From the NCBI RefSeq assembly GCF_019237615.1, contig NZ_JAFAGT010000085.1, positions 62,001 to 126,000 of the forward strand: 64,000 nucleotides of DNA, read 5' to 3'. Shown one piece after another: positions 36,758 to 45,627 of this stretch. The notes under the pieces were generated by a model. It worked only from the letters and a program-made list of their open reading frames with translations. It was not told where the DNA came from and searched no databases. Positions within the stretch are counted from its first letter, which is position 1. The number at the start of each line of letters is the position of its first letter. Origin of the DNA: Roseateles sp. Its GTDB lineage: Bacteria > Pseudomonadota > Gammaproteobacteria > Burkholderiales > Burkholderiaceae_C. A program made the position numbers and the translations under genes.

Positions 36758-37693
36758 TCAGCCTGGCTCCAAGGCCAGCCCGGCCTGGGCCCAGGCATCG
36801 ATGCCGCCTCGCAGCACCCGGGCCTGACGGCCCTGTTGCTTCAGCCACTGGGCCGCCCTGACGGCCGAGGCATCGTTGGGGCAGGCGCAGTAGGTGATGA
36901 ACTCGCCGGTCGACGGCCAGCCGGCCAGGCTGGCATCGCCGAGGGCGCCGAGGTCAAGGTGGCGCGCACCCGGGATGCGGCTGGACAGCGGCATCGCGGC
37001 CGACGTGGCGCGCACGTCGACGAGGAAGACGTCCTGGCGCTGGCGCAGCAGCGCGGCCACGTCACCGGGCGACAGCCGCTCGAAACGGCTCAGTTCCCGG
37101 CGCACCAGGGCGCGCCGCCACAGCCGCCAGGCCAGATAGCCCGCCACGGCCGCCAGCGCCAGCAGCACGGCCGCGCTGCCCATGCTGCTGAGCGCGCGCA
37201 GCAGCACGTCGATCTGTGCGTGGAAGGCGCGGCCCACGACGACGGCCGCGCCGGCCCAGAGCGCCGAACCGAGCAGGTTCCAGCCCAGGAAACGCCACGC
37301 CGGCATGCCCAGCGCGCCCGCCAGCGGCGGCGCCAGGATGGACAGGCCCGGCACGAACTTGGCGACCACCAGCGTCAGCACGCCGCGGCGGGCAAAGCTG
37401 GCCTCGTTCTGACGCACGCAACTGTCCGGCGAGATGGAGATGCGGCACAGCGTGGCCAGCACGCGACGCCCCAGGCGTCGCCCGGCCCAGAACCACAACC
37501 CGTTGGCCATCTGCGCCGCCAGCGCCGCGACGCCGAAGGCCTGCAGCGCAAAGCCCTGGCGCTGGGCCGACTCCACGCCCGCCAGCAGCAGCACCGGCGT
37601 GGACGGCAGCGGCGCGCCGAACTGCTCCAGCAGCACGGCCAGGGCCACGGCGAGCAGACCGTGGCGGGAGAAGAGATCGGTCAGCAGGTCCAT
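36758..37693 (-). CDS. DedA-family membrane protein fused to a rhodanese domain
   Basis: A 311-residue two-domain protein. Residues 1-195 are a DedA/SNARE-associated domain with re-entrant hydrophobic segments and VVAKFVPGLSILAPPLAGAL. Residues about 205-311 form a rhodanese domain with the active-site cysteine in YCACPNDASA. DedA proteins are linked to lipid scrambling and membrane energetics; rhodaneses move sulfane sulfur. ATG 37693 is chosen. It is divergent from the mod operon across 80 bases. Confidence 0.87.
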   Translation of the reverse strand: MDLLTDLFSRHGLLAVALAVLLEQFGAPLPSTPVLLLAGVESAQRQGFALQAFGVAALAAQMANGLWFWAGRRLGRRVLATLCRISISPDSCVRQNEASFARRGVLTLVVAKFVPGLSILAPPLAGALGMPAWRFLGWNLLGSALWAGAAVVVGRAFHAQIDVLLRALSSMGSAAVLLALAAVAGYLAWRLWRRALVRRELSRFERLSPGDVAALLRQRQDVFLVDVRATSAAMPLSSRIPGARHLDLGALGDASLAGWPSTGEFITYCACPNDASAVRAAQWLKQQGRQARVLRGGIDAWAQAGLALEPG

Positions 37694-37745
37694 GGTGGCG
37701 CGACAGCATAGTCCGCCAAGCTTGCCCACGCCGCCACAGGCCCAT

Positions 37746-37769
37746 CGTGATGTAGTCCATTACATTACG
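37746..37769. promoter_or_regulatory. ModE-box-like palindrome ahead of modB
   Basis: CGTGATGTA-GTCCAT-TACATTACG is an inverted repeat with 9-base arms (one mismatch) and a 6-base spacer, as in ModE operators (arms ending TATA/TATA in E. coli). It ends 4 bases before the modB ATG. modE is the last gene of this operon. Confidence 0.65.
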
Positions 37770-37773
37770 AAGC

Positions 37774-38457
37774 ATGCCATCCGAGCTCTGGACCCAGTTC
37801 GACGCCGCGCCGCTGGCGCTGACGCTGCGCATCGCCGTCGTCGCCACGCTGCTGGCGCTCGTCCTCGGCATGGCCCTGGGCTGGGTGTTCGCCCGCACCC
37901 GACTGCCCGGCCGCGGCCTGCTGGAGGCCATCTGCATGCTGCCGCTGGTGCTGCCGCCCACGGTGCTGGGCTACGGCATCCTGGTGCTGATGGGCCGGCG
38001 CAGCGCCCTGGGTGCCTGGCTGCGCGAGCATTTCGACTACACGGTCATCTTCAACTGGCATGGCGCCGTCATCGCGTCCACGCTGGTGGCACTGCCGCTG
38101 GTGCTCAAGGGCGCCAGCAGCGCCTTCGCCCAGGTGGACCGCAACCTTGAGGCCGCCGCCCGTACGCTGCGCCAGTCGCGCTGGAGCTGCTTCGTGCGCG
38201 TGACGCTGCCGCTGGCCTGGCCCGGCATCCTGGCCGGCACGCTGCTGGCCTTCGCCCGCGCCATGGGCGAGTTCGGCGCCTCGCTGATGGTGGCCGGCTC
38301 CATCCCCGGCCAGACCCAGACCGCGTCCATGGCCATCTATGACGCCGTGCAGGCCGGCCGCGACGACCTGGCCCTGATGCTCTCCCTCATCGTGTCGGCC
38401 GTCTCGGTGGCCGTGCTCGTGCTGTCCAACCGCTATCTGCAACGCCCCACGCCATGA
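37774..38457 (+). CDS. modB: Molybdate ABC transporter permease ModB
   Basis: A 227-residue inner-membrane permease with about five membrane helices. The ABC-interaction loop EAAARTLRQSRWSCFVRVTLP (about 127-147) and the LPLVLPPTVLGYGILVLMG segment are typical of ModB/CysT-type permeases. It forms the channel of the molybdate importer with ModA and ModC. First gene of a tightly coupled operon; there is no clear Shine-Dalgarno sequence, since the palindrome occupies that place. Confidence 0.93.
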   Translation: MPSELWTQFDAAPLALTLRIAVVATLLALVLGMALGWVFARTRLPGRGLLEAICMLPLVLPPTVLGYGILVLMGRRSALGAWLREHFDYTVIFNWHGAVIASTLVALPLVLKGASSAFAQVDRNLEAAARTLRQSRWSCFVRVTLPLAWPGILAGTLLAFARAMGEFGASLMVAGSIPGQTQTASMAIYDAVQAGRDDLALMLSLIVSAVSVAVLVLSNRYLQRPTP

Positions 38458-39200
38458 AAAGACGCCTGCTGCTCTCGCTCGCCCTGGCCTCCCTGCCGCT
38501 GTTGGCCTCGGCCCAGCAGCTCACGGTATCGGCCGCCGCCAGCCTGACCGACGCCTTCAAGGAGATCGCGCCACGCTTCGAGGCCGCCAGGCCCGGTGCG
38601 ACGCTGCGCTTCAACTTCGCCGCCTCCGGCGTGCTGCTGCAGCAGATCGCCCAGGGCGCGCCGGTGGACGTCTTCGCCAGCGCCGACCAGGAGACCATGA
38701 ACCGCGGCGCAGACCAGAAGCTCATCGCCGCCAACACGCGGCGCGACTTCGCCGCCAATTCCCTGGTGCTCATCAGTCCCGTCCAGGGCGCGCCGGCCGT
38801 CGCGGCGCTCGCGGACCTCAACAGGCCCGACGTCAAGCGCATCGCCGTCGGCAAGGTCGCCTCAGTACCGGTGGGCCGCTACACCCAGCAGGCGCTGGAG
38901 AGCGCCCAGCTGTGGGGCGCCCTGGGCCCGAAGCTCGTCTTCGCCGACAACGTGCGCCAGGTGCTGGACTACGTCTCGCGGGGCGAGGTCGAGGCCGGCT
39001 TCGTCTACCGCACCGATGCCGAACTGCTCAAGGACAAGGTGCGCATCGGCATGACGGTGGGCGGCCACGCGCCCGTCACCTACCCGGCCGCCGTCGTGGC
39101 CGACAGCAAGCAGGCCGCGCTGGCGCGCGACTTCGTGGCCTTCCTGGGCGGCGCCGAGGCCCAGGCCATCCTCGCCAGATACGGCTTCGGCAAACCTTGA
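38454..39200 (+). CDS. modA: Molybdate-binding periplasmic protein ModA
   Basis: A 248-residue solute-binding protein with a signal peptide cleaved near SAQQ. LTVSAAASLTDAFKEIAPRF is the typical ModA N-terminus; ASADQETMNR and VARDFVAFL-like segments follow. It captures molybdate or tungstate for ModB. It overlaps modB by 4 bases (ATGA). Confidence 0.93.
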   Translation: MKRRLLLSLALASLPLLASAQQLTVSAAASLTDAFKEIAPRFEAARPGATLRFNFAASGVLLQQIAQGAPVDVFASADQETMNRGADQKLIAANTRRDFAANSLVLISPVQGAPAVAALADLNRPDVKRIAVGKVASVPVGRYTQQALESAQLWGALGPKLVFADNVRQVLDYVSRGEVEAGFVYRTDAELLKDKVRIGMTVGGHAPVTYPAAVVADSKQAALARDFVAFLGGAEAQAILARYGFGKP

Positions 39201-39958
39201 TCGACGTCCGCCTCCAGCTCTCGGTCAGCGACGCACGGCGCCGCTTCGACCTCGATATCGCCTTCGCGACCGAGGCGCCATTTGTCGCGCTCTACGGCCC
39301 GTCGGGTGCCGGCAAGTCGCTGACGCTGCAGGCCATGGCCGGCCTGCTGCCGGTGCGGGCCGGACATGTCAGGCTGGACGGCCGTGCGCTGCTGGACACG
39401 GCCACCGGCATCGACCTGTCGCCCGAGGCCCGCGGCGTGGGCTATCTGTTCCAGAACTACGCCCTCTTCCCCCACCTCAGCGTGCGCGACAACGTCGCCT
39501 TCGGGCTGACCAGCTGGCGCAGCCGCCTCAAGGCCGAGGACGCCGCGCGGGTGGACGAGCTGATCGAGTCCTTCGGCCTGGCGACGCTCGCGCGCAGCCG
39601 GCCGGCCACGCTGTCCGGCGGCCAGCAGCAGCGCGTGGCGCTGGCGCGGGCGCTGGCCTGCAACCCACGGGTGCTGCTGCTGGACGAGCCCTTCGCCGCC
39701 CTGCATCCCATGCTGCGCGAGCAACTGCGCGACGAGCTGCGCGCGGTGCGCGAGCGCTGGGGCATCCCGGCCATCATGATCACGCACGACCTCGACGACG
39801 TGGCCGCCCTCGCCCACCGCGCCTATCTCGTCGACGGCGGCCGCGTCACGCGCGAGGTGGACCTGGCCGGCGGTGACAGCCGCGAGCTGCTGCTGCCTCA
39901 GGCGCCGCGGCCCGAGGACGAGCGCCGGCGCCACTGGCTGAAGGCACAACTCACATGA
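39197..39958 (+). CDS. modC: Molybdate ABC transporter ATPase ModC (compact form)
   Basis: A 253-residue ABC ATPase: Walker A GPSGAGKSLTL, Q-loop LFQNYALFPHL, signature LSGGQQQRVALARAL, Walker [12 protein letters not shown], and the H-loop in MITHDLDD. It lacks the C-terminal Mop/TOBE domain of E. coli ModC (about 350 residues). The D-loop reads ALHP, where the family normally has ALD. The start is TTG inside the modA stop (TTGA). Confidence 0.9.
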   Translation: MIDVRLQLSVSDARRRFDLDIAFATEAPFVALYGPSGAGKSLTLQAMAGLLPVRAGHVRLDGRALLDTATGIDLSPEARGVGYLFQNYALFPHLSVRDNVAFGLTSWRSRLKAEDAARVDELIESFGLATLARSRPATLSGGQQQRVALARALACNPRVLLLDEPFAALHPMLREQLRDELRAVRERWGIPAIMITHDLDDVAALAHRAYLVDGGRVTREVDLAGGDSRELLLPQAPRPEDERRRHWLKAQLT

Positions 39959-40407
39959 AGCACCTGTCCATCGCCTGGATCGCCCTGCTCTGCGCCGCCG
40001 CCCAGGCCCAGTTGCAGGTGCAGAGCCTGGACGGCAGCGCTGTCACGCGGGACGCCGCCCGTCTCGCCGCATTGCCGCACGAGGTGGTCAAGGCTCAGGC
40101 GCACGGCAAGGCCGTCGAGCTCAGCGCCGTGGATCTGCGCGAGGTGCTGCGCGCCGCCGGCATCGAGCCGCCGCAGCAGATCCACGGCGCGGCGCTGCGC
40201 CGCGTGCTGATGGCGGGTGCGCGGGACGGCTGTGCGTCGGCCTTCTCCTGGACCGAGCTGGACGCCGCGCTGGGCGGCAGGCGCGTCTTCCTCGTGCAGG
40301 ACGGGCTGAAGGCCGAAGAAGGCCCGCTGCGCCTCGTCGTGCCGGCCGACGGCCGGCCCACGCGCTGGGTGCGCCAGCTCGACATCCTGAGGCTCGTCGC
40401 GCCTTGA
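39955..40407 (+). CDS. Periplasmic molybdopterin-fold (sulfite-oxidase-like) small protein
   Basis: A 150-residue exported protein with a signal peptide ending AQA. The body reads like the single-domain SUOX-fold (oxidoreductase molybdopterin-binding) proteins: ELSAVDLREVLRAAGIE, DGCASAFSWTEL, and the end GPLRLVVPADGRPTRWVRQL. One Cys (about residue 93) could ligate molybdenum. Being coupled to modC (ATGA) and modE suggests a molybdenum-related role. The function is inferred. Confidence 0.65.
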   Translation: MKHLSIAWIALLCAAAQAQLQVQSLDGSAVTRDAARLAALPHEVVKAQAHGKAVELSAVDLREVLRAAGIEPPQQIHGAALRRVLMAGARDGCASAFSWTELDAALGGRRVFLVQDGLKAEEGPLRLVVPADGRPTRWVRQLDILRLVAP

Positions 40408-41201
40408 GCACGCAGGACCATCCGCTGCTGCAAGGCGAGCTGCGCCTCGCCGGCCGGCTGGACGGCCGCTTCTTCGACCTGCTGGCGGCCCTGGCGCTGA
40501 CGGGTTCGCTGCAGAAGGCAGCCAAGGTCGCCGGCTACAGCTACAAAGGCGCCTGGCTGGTGCTGGACGCCGCCGGCGCGCTGACCCACTCCCCGCTCGT
40601 CGACACGGCCACCGGCGGTCCGGGCGGGGGCGGCACGCGGCTGACGGTCGAGGGCGAAGCCCTGCTCGCCGCCTGGCGCGAGCTCCAGGCCCGCCACGAC
40701 GCCTTCCTGCGCGAGCAGGCCGACTGGCTCGCGACCCAACCTGCGCTCGACGCGCTGCTGAAGAGGATGTCCATGAAGACCACTGCCCGCAACCAGTTCC
40801 ATGGCCGCATCGCCAGCGTGACTCCCGGCCCGGCCACCACGACGGTCCGCGTCGAGCTGGACGGCGGCCAGGCCATCACCGCCTCGCTGACGACGCTGGC
40901 CGCGCAGGAGCTGCAGGTGCAGACCGGCAAGGCCGCGCTGGCGCTCGTGAAGTCCAGCGAGGTCGTGCTGGTGACGGACTTCGGCGGCTACAAGCTGTCG
41001 GCGCGCAACCAGCTGACGGGCGCCGTGTCGCGCGTGCAGCGCGGCACGGTGTCGTCGCTGATCGGTCTGACGCTGCCGGGCGGCGCGGTCGTGACGGCCA
41101 GCGTCACCAACGACGCGGTCGACGCGCTGGGCCTGGCCGTCGGTCAACCGGCGACGGCGGTGTTCAAGGCCTACGCCGTCATGCTGGCCGTGCGCGCGTA
41201 A
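40404..41201 (+). CDS. modE: Molybdate-responsive regulator ModE
   Basis: A 265-residue regulator with an N-terminal winged helix (LALTGSLQKAAKVAGYSYKG, about 31-50). Two Mop/TOBE domains follow, starting at SARNQ-like motifs: TARNQFHGRI (about 127) and SARNQLTGAV (about 200). When molybdate binds, ModE usually represses mod transport genes and activates molybdoenzyme genes. It starts at a TTG inside the previous stop (TTGA). Being in the operon it likely controls, it should be autoregulatory. Confidence 0.9.
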   Translation: MSTQDHPLLQGELRLAGRLDGRFFDLLAALALTGSLQKAAKVAGYSYKGAWLVLDAAGALTHSPLVDTATGGPGGGGTRLTVEGEALLAAWRELQARHDAFLREQADWLATQPALDALLKRMSMKTTARNQFHGRIASVTPGPATTTVRVELDGGQAITASLTTLAAQELQVQTGKAALALVKSSEVVLVTDFGGYKLSARNQLTGAVSRVQRGTVSSLIGLTLPGGAVVTASVTNDAVDALGLAVGQPATAVFKAYAVMLAVRA

Positions 41202-41302
41202 GGCTCGCCCACACGGCAGCGGCAGCGCATGCCTGCCGCTTGTCGATTCATCGCTGCCTCGTTCGTCATGGCATACGACCTGAGCCAAGCACGGAGCGTT
41301 CG

Positions 41303-41671
41303 ATGCCCCAATACCTGATCTCCTTCAACGACGGCGCGATGAGCCACATCCCGGAAGCCGATTTCCCGGCCGTGGGCAAAGCCGCCGCAGCCGCAGTTCT
41401 TGAAGCCATCGACGCCGGCGTCTTCATCTTCGGCGGCGGCCTGCTGGAGCCGCCCACGACGACCATCGTGGCAACCGACGGCACCATCACCCGAGGCCCC
41501 GACCCGTCCTGCCAGGACTTCATCGGCGGCTTCACCATCGTCGAGGTCGCCAGCCGCGACGAGGCCCACCATTGGGCCGCCAAGGTTGCCGCCGCCTGCC
41601 GCTGCGCGCAGGACGTACGCGAGTTCATGCCGCTGCCGCCGGAAGTCCAAGCGCGAATCAGACAAGACTGA
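41303..41671 (+). CDS. YciI-like domain protein
   Basis: A 122-residue protein with the YCII/DGPF-type ferredoxin-like fold: MPQYLISFNDGAM start, FIFGGGLLEPPTTTIVATDG in the middle, and a GGFTIVEVASRDEAHHWA segment. The family is related to muconolactone isomerases but its substrates are mostly unknown. ATG 41303 has GGAG upstream. It precedes a fadE-type gene by 27 bases, and a second family member lies behind that gene. Confidence 0.7.
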   Translation: MPQYLISFNDGAMSHIPEADFPAVGKAAAAAVLEAIDAGVFIFGGGLLEPPTTTIVATDGTITRGPDPSCQDFIGGFTIVEVASRDEAHHWAAKVAAACRCAQDVREFMPLPPEVQARIRQD

Positions 41672-41698
41672 CGCACCGCCACCCCGGCCTCGGGCAGC

Positions 41699-43870
41699 AT
41701 GGTCTTCAAGGAGGCCGATGCCGTGATTGCCAACCTGTTGGGCCGCCTGGCGTTCGAACCGTTCTCCAAAGCCCTGCCCCTGATGGGCGACACCGAGCGT
41801 GCGGCGCTGGAGGCCGGCACGGTGGGTTTCGAGGGTGCGCTGTTCGGCGGCAAGCCTGACTTCAACCGCCTGCTGGCCATGCCGCCCAACCGCCTGACGG
41901 CCGACGAACAGGCTTTCATCGACGGCGACGTGCGCGAGCTGATCGCAATGCTGGACGACTTTGCCATCGACGAGGCACGCGACCTGCCGCCCGAGGTGTG
42001 GCGCTTTCTGCGCGAGCGGCGCTTCTTCGGCATGATCATTCCGCGCGAGCATGGCGGCCTGGGCTTCGGCCACTTCGCGCATGCGGCCGTGGTCACACGC
42101 ATCGCCACCGTCAACGTGGCCGCGGCCGTGACGGTGATGGTGCCCAACTCGCTGGGTCCTGCCGAGCTGCTGCTGCGCTACGGCACCGGGGCGCAACAGG
42201 CCCATTACCTGCCCCGCCTGGCCGACGGGCGCGACCTGCCCTGCTTCGGGCTGACCTCGCCCTATGCGGGGTCGGACGCCGCCTCCATTCCCGACACCGG
42301 CGTGCTGGCCGAGCGCGAGGTTGATGGCCGCCACGTGCGCGGCTTCGTCGTGCGCTTCGACAAGCGCTACATCACGCTGGCGCCCGTGGCCACCGTCGTG
42401 GGCCTGGCCTTCCAGGCGATGGACCCGTCGCGCCCGGAGGGCCAGCAGCAGCTCGGCATCACCTGCGCGCTGATCCCGGTGCCCACGCCGGGCCTGCAGA
42501 TCGGGCGCCGCCACCGGCCGATGGACTCGGCCTTCATGAACGGCCCCATTCATGGCGAGGACGTGTTCGTGCCGATGGACTGGATCATCGGCGGCGAGCC
42601 GCAAGTGGGCCAGGGCTGGCGCATGCTGATGGAGTGCCTCGCCGCGGGCCGGGCCATCTCGCTGCCGGCGCTGGGCGCGGCCATGCAGCAGACGTCGCTC
42701 TACGTGATGGCCGGCTACGGCCGCATCCGCGAACAGTTCGGCCTGCCGATCTCGCGCTTCGAGGCCATCGCGGGGCTGATCGCACGCACGGCGGCGGACC
42801 TGTACGCATCGGACGCCGCGCGCCGCTACACGACCGCAGCGCTGGATGCCGGCGAGCGCCCCAGCGTGGCCAGCGCCATCCTGAAAGTGCACCTCACCGA
42901 GGCTGGCCGCCGCGCGGTCACGACCGGCATGGACGTGCTGGGCGGCAAGGGCATCATCTGCGGCCCGGGCAACCTGCTGGGCGTGGCCTACCGACATGCG
43001 CCCATCGCCATCACGGTGGAAGGCGCCAATCTGCTGTCGCGGGCGCTCATCATCTTCGGCCAGGGCGCCATGCGCTGCCATCCGCACGTGATGGACGAGA
43101 TGGCCGCCGTGCAGGCCAGGGACGAAACCGCGCTGGGCCGTGCGCTGCTGGCACACGCCGGCCACGTGTTGCGCAACCTCGGCGCCAGCCTGTTAGGCGC
43201 GGGGCTGAAGGGCCGCGCGCCGCCGGGGCTGGAGAAGGAAGCCCGCCTCATCGCCCGCATGTCGGCCAAGTACGCGCTGACGGCCGACCTTGCAATGGGG
43301 CTGCTGGGCGGGCGCCTGAAGCGCATGGAGCTGCTGTCTGCGCGGCTGGGCGATGTGCTGTCGCACCTCTACCTGGCCGCGACCAGCGTGTGGCGCTTCC
43401 AGGTGGAGGCCGACGACGCGATGCTGCCGTTTGCACGCGCGGCCATCCGCTTCCAGCTCGAAGCCGCCGCGGCCATGCTGCGCGACCTGCACGCCAACCT
43501 GCCGTCAGGTGCGCTGAAGGCAGCGTCACCGCTGCTGCTGCACGGTACGGGCCATCTGGCGCCGCTGCGCGACCGTGAGCTTGTCGCGCTGTCCGAGGCG
43601 CTGCGCACCCGGCCGGCGCTGGTGGCCCGGCTGTGCCCCGACTTCACGCCGCCATCCTCCGGCGGACTGCGCGACCTGGCCTGTGCGCTGCGGCTGGCCG
43701 ATGCACTGGGCGACGAGGTGCCGGAACTGAACAAGGCCCTGCGCCGCGCGCGCTCGCTGGAGGCTGCGGCATCGACGTCGCGAGATCCGGAGGCGGCGCT
43801 GGCCTATCTGCGCGCGGCGGACAAGGTCATCCAGGTGGACGACTTCCCGGCGAAGCCGAAAACCCCATGA
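41699..43870 (+). CDS. FadE-type acyl-CoA dehydrogenase
   Basis: A 723-residue long acyl-CoA dehydrogenase of the E. coli FadE type with a DUF1974 C-terminal extension. MIIPREHGGLGF, CFGLTSPYAGSDA and MDVLGGKGIICGPGN match well, and the likely catalytic base is Glu441 in ITVEGANLL. It would perform the first step of beta-oxidation on acyl-CoA. It lacks the N-terminal membrane segment of E. coli FadE (814 residues), and the last 120 residues are divergent. Confidence 0.87.
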   Translation: MVFKEADAVIANLLGRLAFEPFSKALPLMGDTERAALEAGTVGFEGALFGGKPDFNRLLAMPPNRLTADEQAFIDGDVRELIAMLDDFAIDEARDLPPEVWRFLRERRFFGMIIPREHGGLGFGHFAHAAVVTRIATVNVAAAVTVMVPNSLGPAELLLRYGTGAQQAHYLPRLADGRDLPCFGLTSPYAGSDAASIPDTGVLAEREVDGRHVRGFVVRFDKRYITLAPVATVVGLAFQAMDPSRPEGQQQLGITCALIPVPTPGLQIGRRHRPMDSAFMNGPIHGEDVFVPMDWIIGGEPQVGQGWRMLMECLAAGRAISLPALGAAMQQTSLYVMAGYGRIREQFGLPISRFEAIAGLIARTAADLYASDAARRYTTAALDAGERPSVASAILKVHLTEAGRRAVTTGMDVLGGKGIICGPGNLLGVAYRHAPIAITVEGANLLSRALIIFGQGAMRCHPHVMDEMAAVQARDETALGRALLAHAGHVLRNLGASLLGAGLKGRAPPGLEKEARLIARMSAKYALTADLAMGLLGGRLKRMELLSARLGDVLSHLYLAATSVWRFQVEADDAMLPFARAAIRFQLEAAAAMLRDLHANLPSGALKAASPLLLHGTGHLAPLRDRELVALSEALRTRPALVARLCPDFTPPSSGGLRDLACALRLADALGDEVPELNKALRRARSLEAAASTSRDPEAALAYLRAADKVIQVDDFPAKPKTP

Positions 43871-43985
43871 AAACCCTGATCCCTCCTGCCTGCGGTAGCG
43901 CAGTTGTCGATCCGATGCACCCTCGTTCGTCTTGGGAGTGAGGCGGCGGAACGGTTCCGCCGCGCACCACACCGGAGACCCGACC

Positions 43986-44354
43986 ATGCGATTCCTTTCG
44001 ACGATCCGCCTCGACGAAACCACCGCCCAGGCGCCCAGCGCGCAGTTGATGGCCGACATGGGCCAGCTCATCGAAGAGCTGACCCGTAACGGGCAGTTGG
44101 TAAGCACCGCCGGCCTGCGCCCCACGGCTGAAGGCGCGCGCGTGCGGCTGCAGCGCGGCGGCCAGCTGTCGGTGGTCGACGGGCCGTTCACCGAGACCAA
44201 GGAGGTCATCGCCGGCTACGCCATCTTGGAGGCCGCGTCGCTGGCGGAAGCCATCGAGCTGACGCGGCGCTTCCTGCGCGTGCACGGCGACGACTGGGAC
44301 ATCGAGTGCGAAGTGCGCCCGCTCGACGGACCGGAGTTCGGCCGCCAACCCTGA
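43986..44354 (+). CDS. YciI/DGPF-domain protein
   Basis: A 122-residue protein with the hallmark DGPFTETKEVIAGYAILEA near residues 62-80, so it is a clear YCII-related DGPF protein. Members are often fused to, or paired with, ECF sigma factors, but none is here. It begins 115 bases after the fadE-type gene and leads into an MFS gene 34 bases downstream. Confidence 0.78.
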   Translation: MRFLSTIRLDETTAQAPSAQLMADMGQLIEELTRNGQLVSTAGLRPTAEGARVRLQRGGQLSVVDGPFTETKEVIAGYAILEAASLAEAIELTRRFLRVHGDDWDIECEVRPLDGPEFGRQP

Positions 44355-44388
44355 ACCGCCCACCACGTCCCCTGCCAAGGAACTCGCC

Positions 44389-45621
44389 ATGTCTGCCTGG
44401 ACAAGCGCTGTGCGCAAACACTACCGCTGGGTCATTGTCGTCACGGGCAGTCTGCTCGGCTGCGTCGCCATCGGCGCGCTCTTCTCGCTGCCGGTGCTGC
44501 TGCGGCCCATCGCGCTGGACACAGGCTGGTCCACGACCGGCATCTCCGCCGCGATGACCATCGCCTTCGGCGCGTTGGCCGCCGGCAGCATGGCCTGGGG
44601 CACGCTGTCGGACCGCATCGGGCCGCGCCTCGTCGTCATGGCAGGCTCGCTACTGCTGACGGCCGGCCTGGCGCTGGCCAGCCTGGCGACGTCTCTGCTG
44701 GCCTTCCAGCTGCTGTTCGGCGCGGCTGTCGGTCTCGCCGCGGCGGCCATCTTTGCGCCGTTGATGGCTTGCGTCACCGGCTGGTTCGACACGCGGCGCA
44801 GCCTGGCCGTGTCGCTGGTGTCGGCCGGCATGGGCATGGCGCCGCTGACGATGTCGCCACTGGCCGCCTGGCTGGTGCAGGCGCATGACTGGCGCACCTC
44901 GCTGCAGATCATCGCGGCGGTGGTGGCGGGCATCATGCTGCCGGCGGCGTTGCTGGTGCGCCGCCCGCCGGCGCTGGCTCAGGCGGCCGCGGGGGCTGGG
45001 GCGGGCGCAGCGCGGGAGCCCGGCCCCTCGGTCGGCCAGGCCGTGCGCTCGACGCCCTTCCTGGTCCTCGTTCTGACCAGCTTCCTGACCTGCGCCACGC
45101 ACTCGGGGCCGATCTTCCACACGGTGAGCTATGCCGTCACCTGCGGCATCCCGCTGATGGCGGCGGTTTCGATCTACAGCCTGGAGGGGCTGGCCGGCAT
45201 GGGCGGTCGCCTCGTGTTCGGGCTGCTGGGCGACCGTTTCGGCGCCGCACGCACGCTGGTGGTGGCGCTGCTGGCCCAGGCCGTCGTCGTGCTGGGCTAC
45301 GTCCAGGCACGGCAGTTGGGCAGCTTCTACACGGTGGCGGCGCTGTTCGGCTTCACCTACGCGGGCGTGATGCCGCTGTTTGCGGTGATCGCGCGCGAGA
45401 ACTTCCCGCTGCGCATGATGGGCACCGTCATCGGCGGCACGACGATGGCCAGCAGCGTCGGCATGGCGCTGGGCCCCGTGCTGGGCGGGCTGATCTTTGA
45501 TGCTACGTCCAGCTACGCGTGGCTGTTCATCGGCGCGTTTGCGCTGGGCATAGGGTCGTTCCTGTCTGCCCTGGCATTCCTGCGTCTGCCACGGCGGCCG
45601 CTGCCGGCCGCGACGGCGTGA
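44389..45621 (+). CDS. MFS transporter
   Basis: A 410-residue major facilitator with 12 hydrophobic segments. The loop 2-3 motif appears as WGTLSDRIGPRLVVMAG and repeats in the second half as GRLVFGLLGDRFGAART. This is the monocarboxylate/oxalate-formate-like branch; the substrate is not known. It is convergent with the hydratase gene, with 6 bases between their ends. Confidence 0.87.
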   Translation: MSAWTSAVRKHYRWVIVVTGSLLGCVAIGALFSLPVLLRPIALDTGWSTTGISAAMTIAFGALAAGSMAWGTLSDRIGPRLVVMAGSLLLTAGLALASLATSLLAFQLLFGAAVGLAAAAIFAPLMACVTGWFDTRRSLAVSLVSAGMGMAPLTMSPLAAWLVQAHDWRTSLQIIAAVVAGIMLPAALLVRRPPALAQAAAGAGAGAAREPGPSVGQAVRSTPFLVLVLTSFLTCATHSGPIFHTVSYAVTCGIPLMAAVSIYSLEGLAGMGGRLVFGLLGDRFGAARTLVVALLAQAVVVLGYVQARQLGSFYTVAALFGFTYAGVMPLFAVIARENFPLRMMGTVIGGTTMASSVGMALGPVLGGLIFDATSSYAWLFIGAFALGIGSFLSALAFLRLPRRPLPAATA

Positions 45622-45627
45622 GCGAAG

